Assembly (NCBI GenBank): GCA_902783615.1
Contig: CACZRQ010000268.1
Span: 1 to 6,304, forward strand
From: an uncultured Bacteroidales bacterium
GTDB taxonomy: Bacteria; Bacteroidota; Bacteroidia; Bacteroidales; Bacteroidaceae
Length of the DNA stretch: 6,304 nucleotides
Direction of reading: 5' to 3'
The notes under the pieces were generated by a model, which had not been told where the DNA came from, made no database searches, and saw nothing but the letters and a program-made list of their open reading frames with translations. The position numbers and the translations under genes were made by a program. Every line of letters begins with the position of its first letter. The first letter of the stretch is position 1. Of the stretch, positions 5,586-6,304 are shown piece after piece.

Positions 5586-5778
5586 GGGGAGTTACACACT
5601 CCCCAAAAGTCCCCCCTCTTAAGTTAGATGGGGTGCCCGTAGGGCGGGGGAGTATGTTCTTTCGGAATCAACATACTCCCTCCCCCTCCTGACGGAGGGT
5701 ACTCCCCCTACCTAAGGGGGAGAGTCTTGGGTGGGCTCCTTTGACGTTATTACTCCCCCTTGCTAAGGGGGAGAGTCT
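5586..5778. repeat. Array of GC-rich palindromic units (REP/MITE-like)
   Basis: At least five inverted repeats follow each other. They are GGGGAGT/ACTCCCC (5586-5604), GGGAGTATGTT/AACATACTCCC (5648-5680), CCCTCC/GGAGGG (5684-5699), CTCCCCCT/AGGGGGAG (5702-5722) and CTCCCCCTT/AAGGGGGAG (5753-5773). A small GCCC-GTA-GGGC hairpin also lies near 5634-5645. The base composition is unlike the AT-rich flanks, and the same CTCCCC/GGGGAG core recurs, which points to a dispersed intergenic repeat family rather than one leader structure. No transposase is present. Confidence 0.75.
5700..5778 (+). repeat. 28-bp direct repeat, two copies
   Basis: The copies at 5700-5727 and 5751-5778 differ at only two positions, both in the loop of the palindrome they contain, so the stems are conserved. 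Copy starts are 51 bases apart. Confidence 0.9.
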
Positions 5779-5802
5779 ATTAAAATAAACAAATTTATTA
5801 AC

Positions 5803-6165
5803 ATGAAAGAAATTGAGGTTGAAATTACTAAGAATGCATTTGATGTGGTGGTTGTGAAATGCTGCGCCAGCTGTGCCTATCGGGAAATTGATGTTTTATC
5901 AGGTCATCGCAAGTGCTACAGGCACGATAAGAACGTTGACAGATATAACGTTTGCGAGAACTGGAAGATGAACCGGGGAGCAAGAGTGGCTGGTGTGGGT
6001 GGAGGCAAGGTGAAACAGAAAAGGTATCTGGACTTCGCGATGAACATCAGGCTGCGCGAGCAAGAAGCACTTGCTGCGGGAACGATGGACAAGAGTGACC
6101 AGATGCAGGTCGCTCTGATGAGAAGGAAGTATGAGCTGTTTTATATGGCTCCAATCTATTATTAA
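5803..6165 (+). CDS. Small Cys-rich, probably zinc-binding protein of mobile-element type (120 aa)
   Basis: I cannot give a named function. The N-terminal half has a conserved-looking cluster: C20-C21-x2-C24, then C38, H41 and C51-x2-W54, an arrangement suited to binding one structural zinc. It resembles small proteins I associate with phages and integrated elements of Bacteroides and Prevotella, which carry a CCASCA start, a CxxH middle and a CxxW end. That resemblance is from memory, not a search. A Gly-rich linker (64-68) leads to a basic, helical C-terminal part ending in MAPIYY. The ATG follows an AT-rich leader typical for the group. No signal peptide or membrane segment is present. The next gene starts 61 bases after the stop on the same strand, so the two are probably in one operon, perhaps the start of a prophage or mobile module. 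Confidence 0.8.
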   Translation: MKEIEVEITKNAFDVVVVKCCASCAYREIDVLSGHRKCYRHDKNVDRYNVCENWKMNRGARVAGVGGGKVKQKRYLDFAMNIRLREQEALAAGTMDKSDQMQVALMRRKYELFYMAPIYY

Positions 6166-6189
6166 CAATTTGATTTTTAATTTTTAAAG

Positions 6190-6210
6190 GTCGCATGTAA
6201 GGAGTGCGGC
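6190..6210 (+). other. Small hairpin with SD-like loop before the last gene
   Basis: GTCGCA (6190-6195) pairs with TGCGGC (6205-6210), including one G-T pair. The 9-base loop contains AAGGAG. An ATG-TAA start-stop lies at 6195-6200. The AAGGAG is 22 bases from the next start codon, too far for normal use. Confidence 0.3.
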
Positions 6211-6226
6211 GTTAAACAAAAACAGT

Positions 6227-6304
6227 ATGAAGAAAAAAGAAAAGAAGAAAGTTGTTTCAGGTCGCGAGGTGGTGAATTTGGAGCAGTTGGTGAAGAAAAA
6301 CTTC
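6227..6304 (+). CDS. 5' end of a gene running off the window (hypothetical protein)
   Basis: ATG 6227 opens a frame that stays open to the window edge for 26 codons: a Lys-rich start (MKKKEKKKVVSG) followed by REVVNLEQLVKKNF. It follows the Cys-rich gene by 61 bases on the same strand, after an AT-rich stretch and a small hairpin. Too little is visible to name a family. It is likely part of the same operon. Confidence 0.6.
   Translation, partial: MKKKEKKKVVSGREVVNLEQLVKKNF

Larger units (their letters stand above)
5413..5802. other. 390-bp non-coding leader region rich in palindromes
   Basis: No gene is supported here. Frames that cross it are short and run through the GC-rich repeats. It holds a possible promoter near 5479, a 12-bp hairpin, a boxA-like motif and an array of GC-rich inverted repeats (5586-5778), described separately. 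It ends in an AT-rich stretch before the start at 5803. It probably serves as the 5' leader of the Cys-rich gene. Confidence 0.6.

Noticed and set aside
5118..5692. Two + strand frames (5118-5513 and 5405-5692)
   Set aside because: The first overlaps orphan gene 2 in another frame and the second reads through the GC-rich palindromes. Both give low-complexity translations without domain character.
5700..5778. CRISPR-like repeats
   Set aside because: Only two copies with one 23-base spacer, each a GC-rich palindrome among other palindromes. No array and no cas gene.
6181..6304. Alternative frame across the start of the last gene with a C-x2-C motif (VACKECG)
   Set aside because: It has no start codon after the in-frame stop at 6178-6180 and overlaps the better-supported ATG frame at 6227. 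Left as a coincidence unless the right flank shows otherwise.

Overview
The window comes from a Bacteroidales genome, most likely Prevotella/Segatella or a close relative. The evidence is a promoter of Bacteroidetes type (TAnnTTTG -7 box with a -33 TTG), AT-rich start-codon contexts without ordinary Shine-Dalgarno sequences, and protein types I associate with that group. The genus is an inference. All credible genes lie on the + strand.

Region 1 (1-3364) is the end of a type I restriction-modification operon. It holds the C-terminal piece of the specificity subunit HsdS, cut by the window edge, and six bases later a complete 1035-residue HsdR translocase/nuclease with all expected motifs. The methylase gene hsdM should lie upstream, outside the window.

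Region 2 (3365-4816) is a separate transcription unit: a weak terminator, a good promoter at 3503-3533, about 325 nt of highly structured leader, one orphan gene (3866-4675), a cluster of seven ACTCGAT-type heptamers and a strong hairpin terminator. The leader is the most interesting object here. It contains a 10-codon mini-ORF framed exactly by an inverted repeat, several hairpins, two long-range stems and a second downstream mini-ORF. One strand of the central hairpin can also pair with the start region of that second mini-ORF, which looks like a cis-regulatory switch or attenuator. The orphan protein has a short N-terminal segment with a clamp-binding-like QLDMF motif, a 14-residue tandem repeat in a charged helix and a C-terminal domain of unknown function.

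Region 3 (4817-5412) carries a second orphan gene (4954-5412). Its central segment resembles the C-terminal domain of the first orphan, so the two may be diverged members of one family.

Region 4 (5413-6304) starts with a 390-bp non-coding stretch. It holds a possible promoter, a 12-bp hairpin, a boxA-like sequence and a dense array of GC-rich palindromes that includes a 28-bp direct repeat. A 120-residue Cys-rich protein of mobile-element character follows, and then the start of another gene that runs off the window. Together this looks like a defence or accessory island: a restriction system followed by small orphan genes with elaborate leaders. A functional link between the orphan genes and the restriction system is not shown by the sequence.
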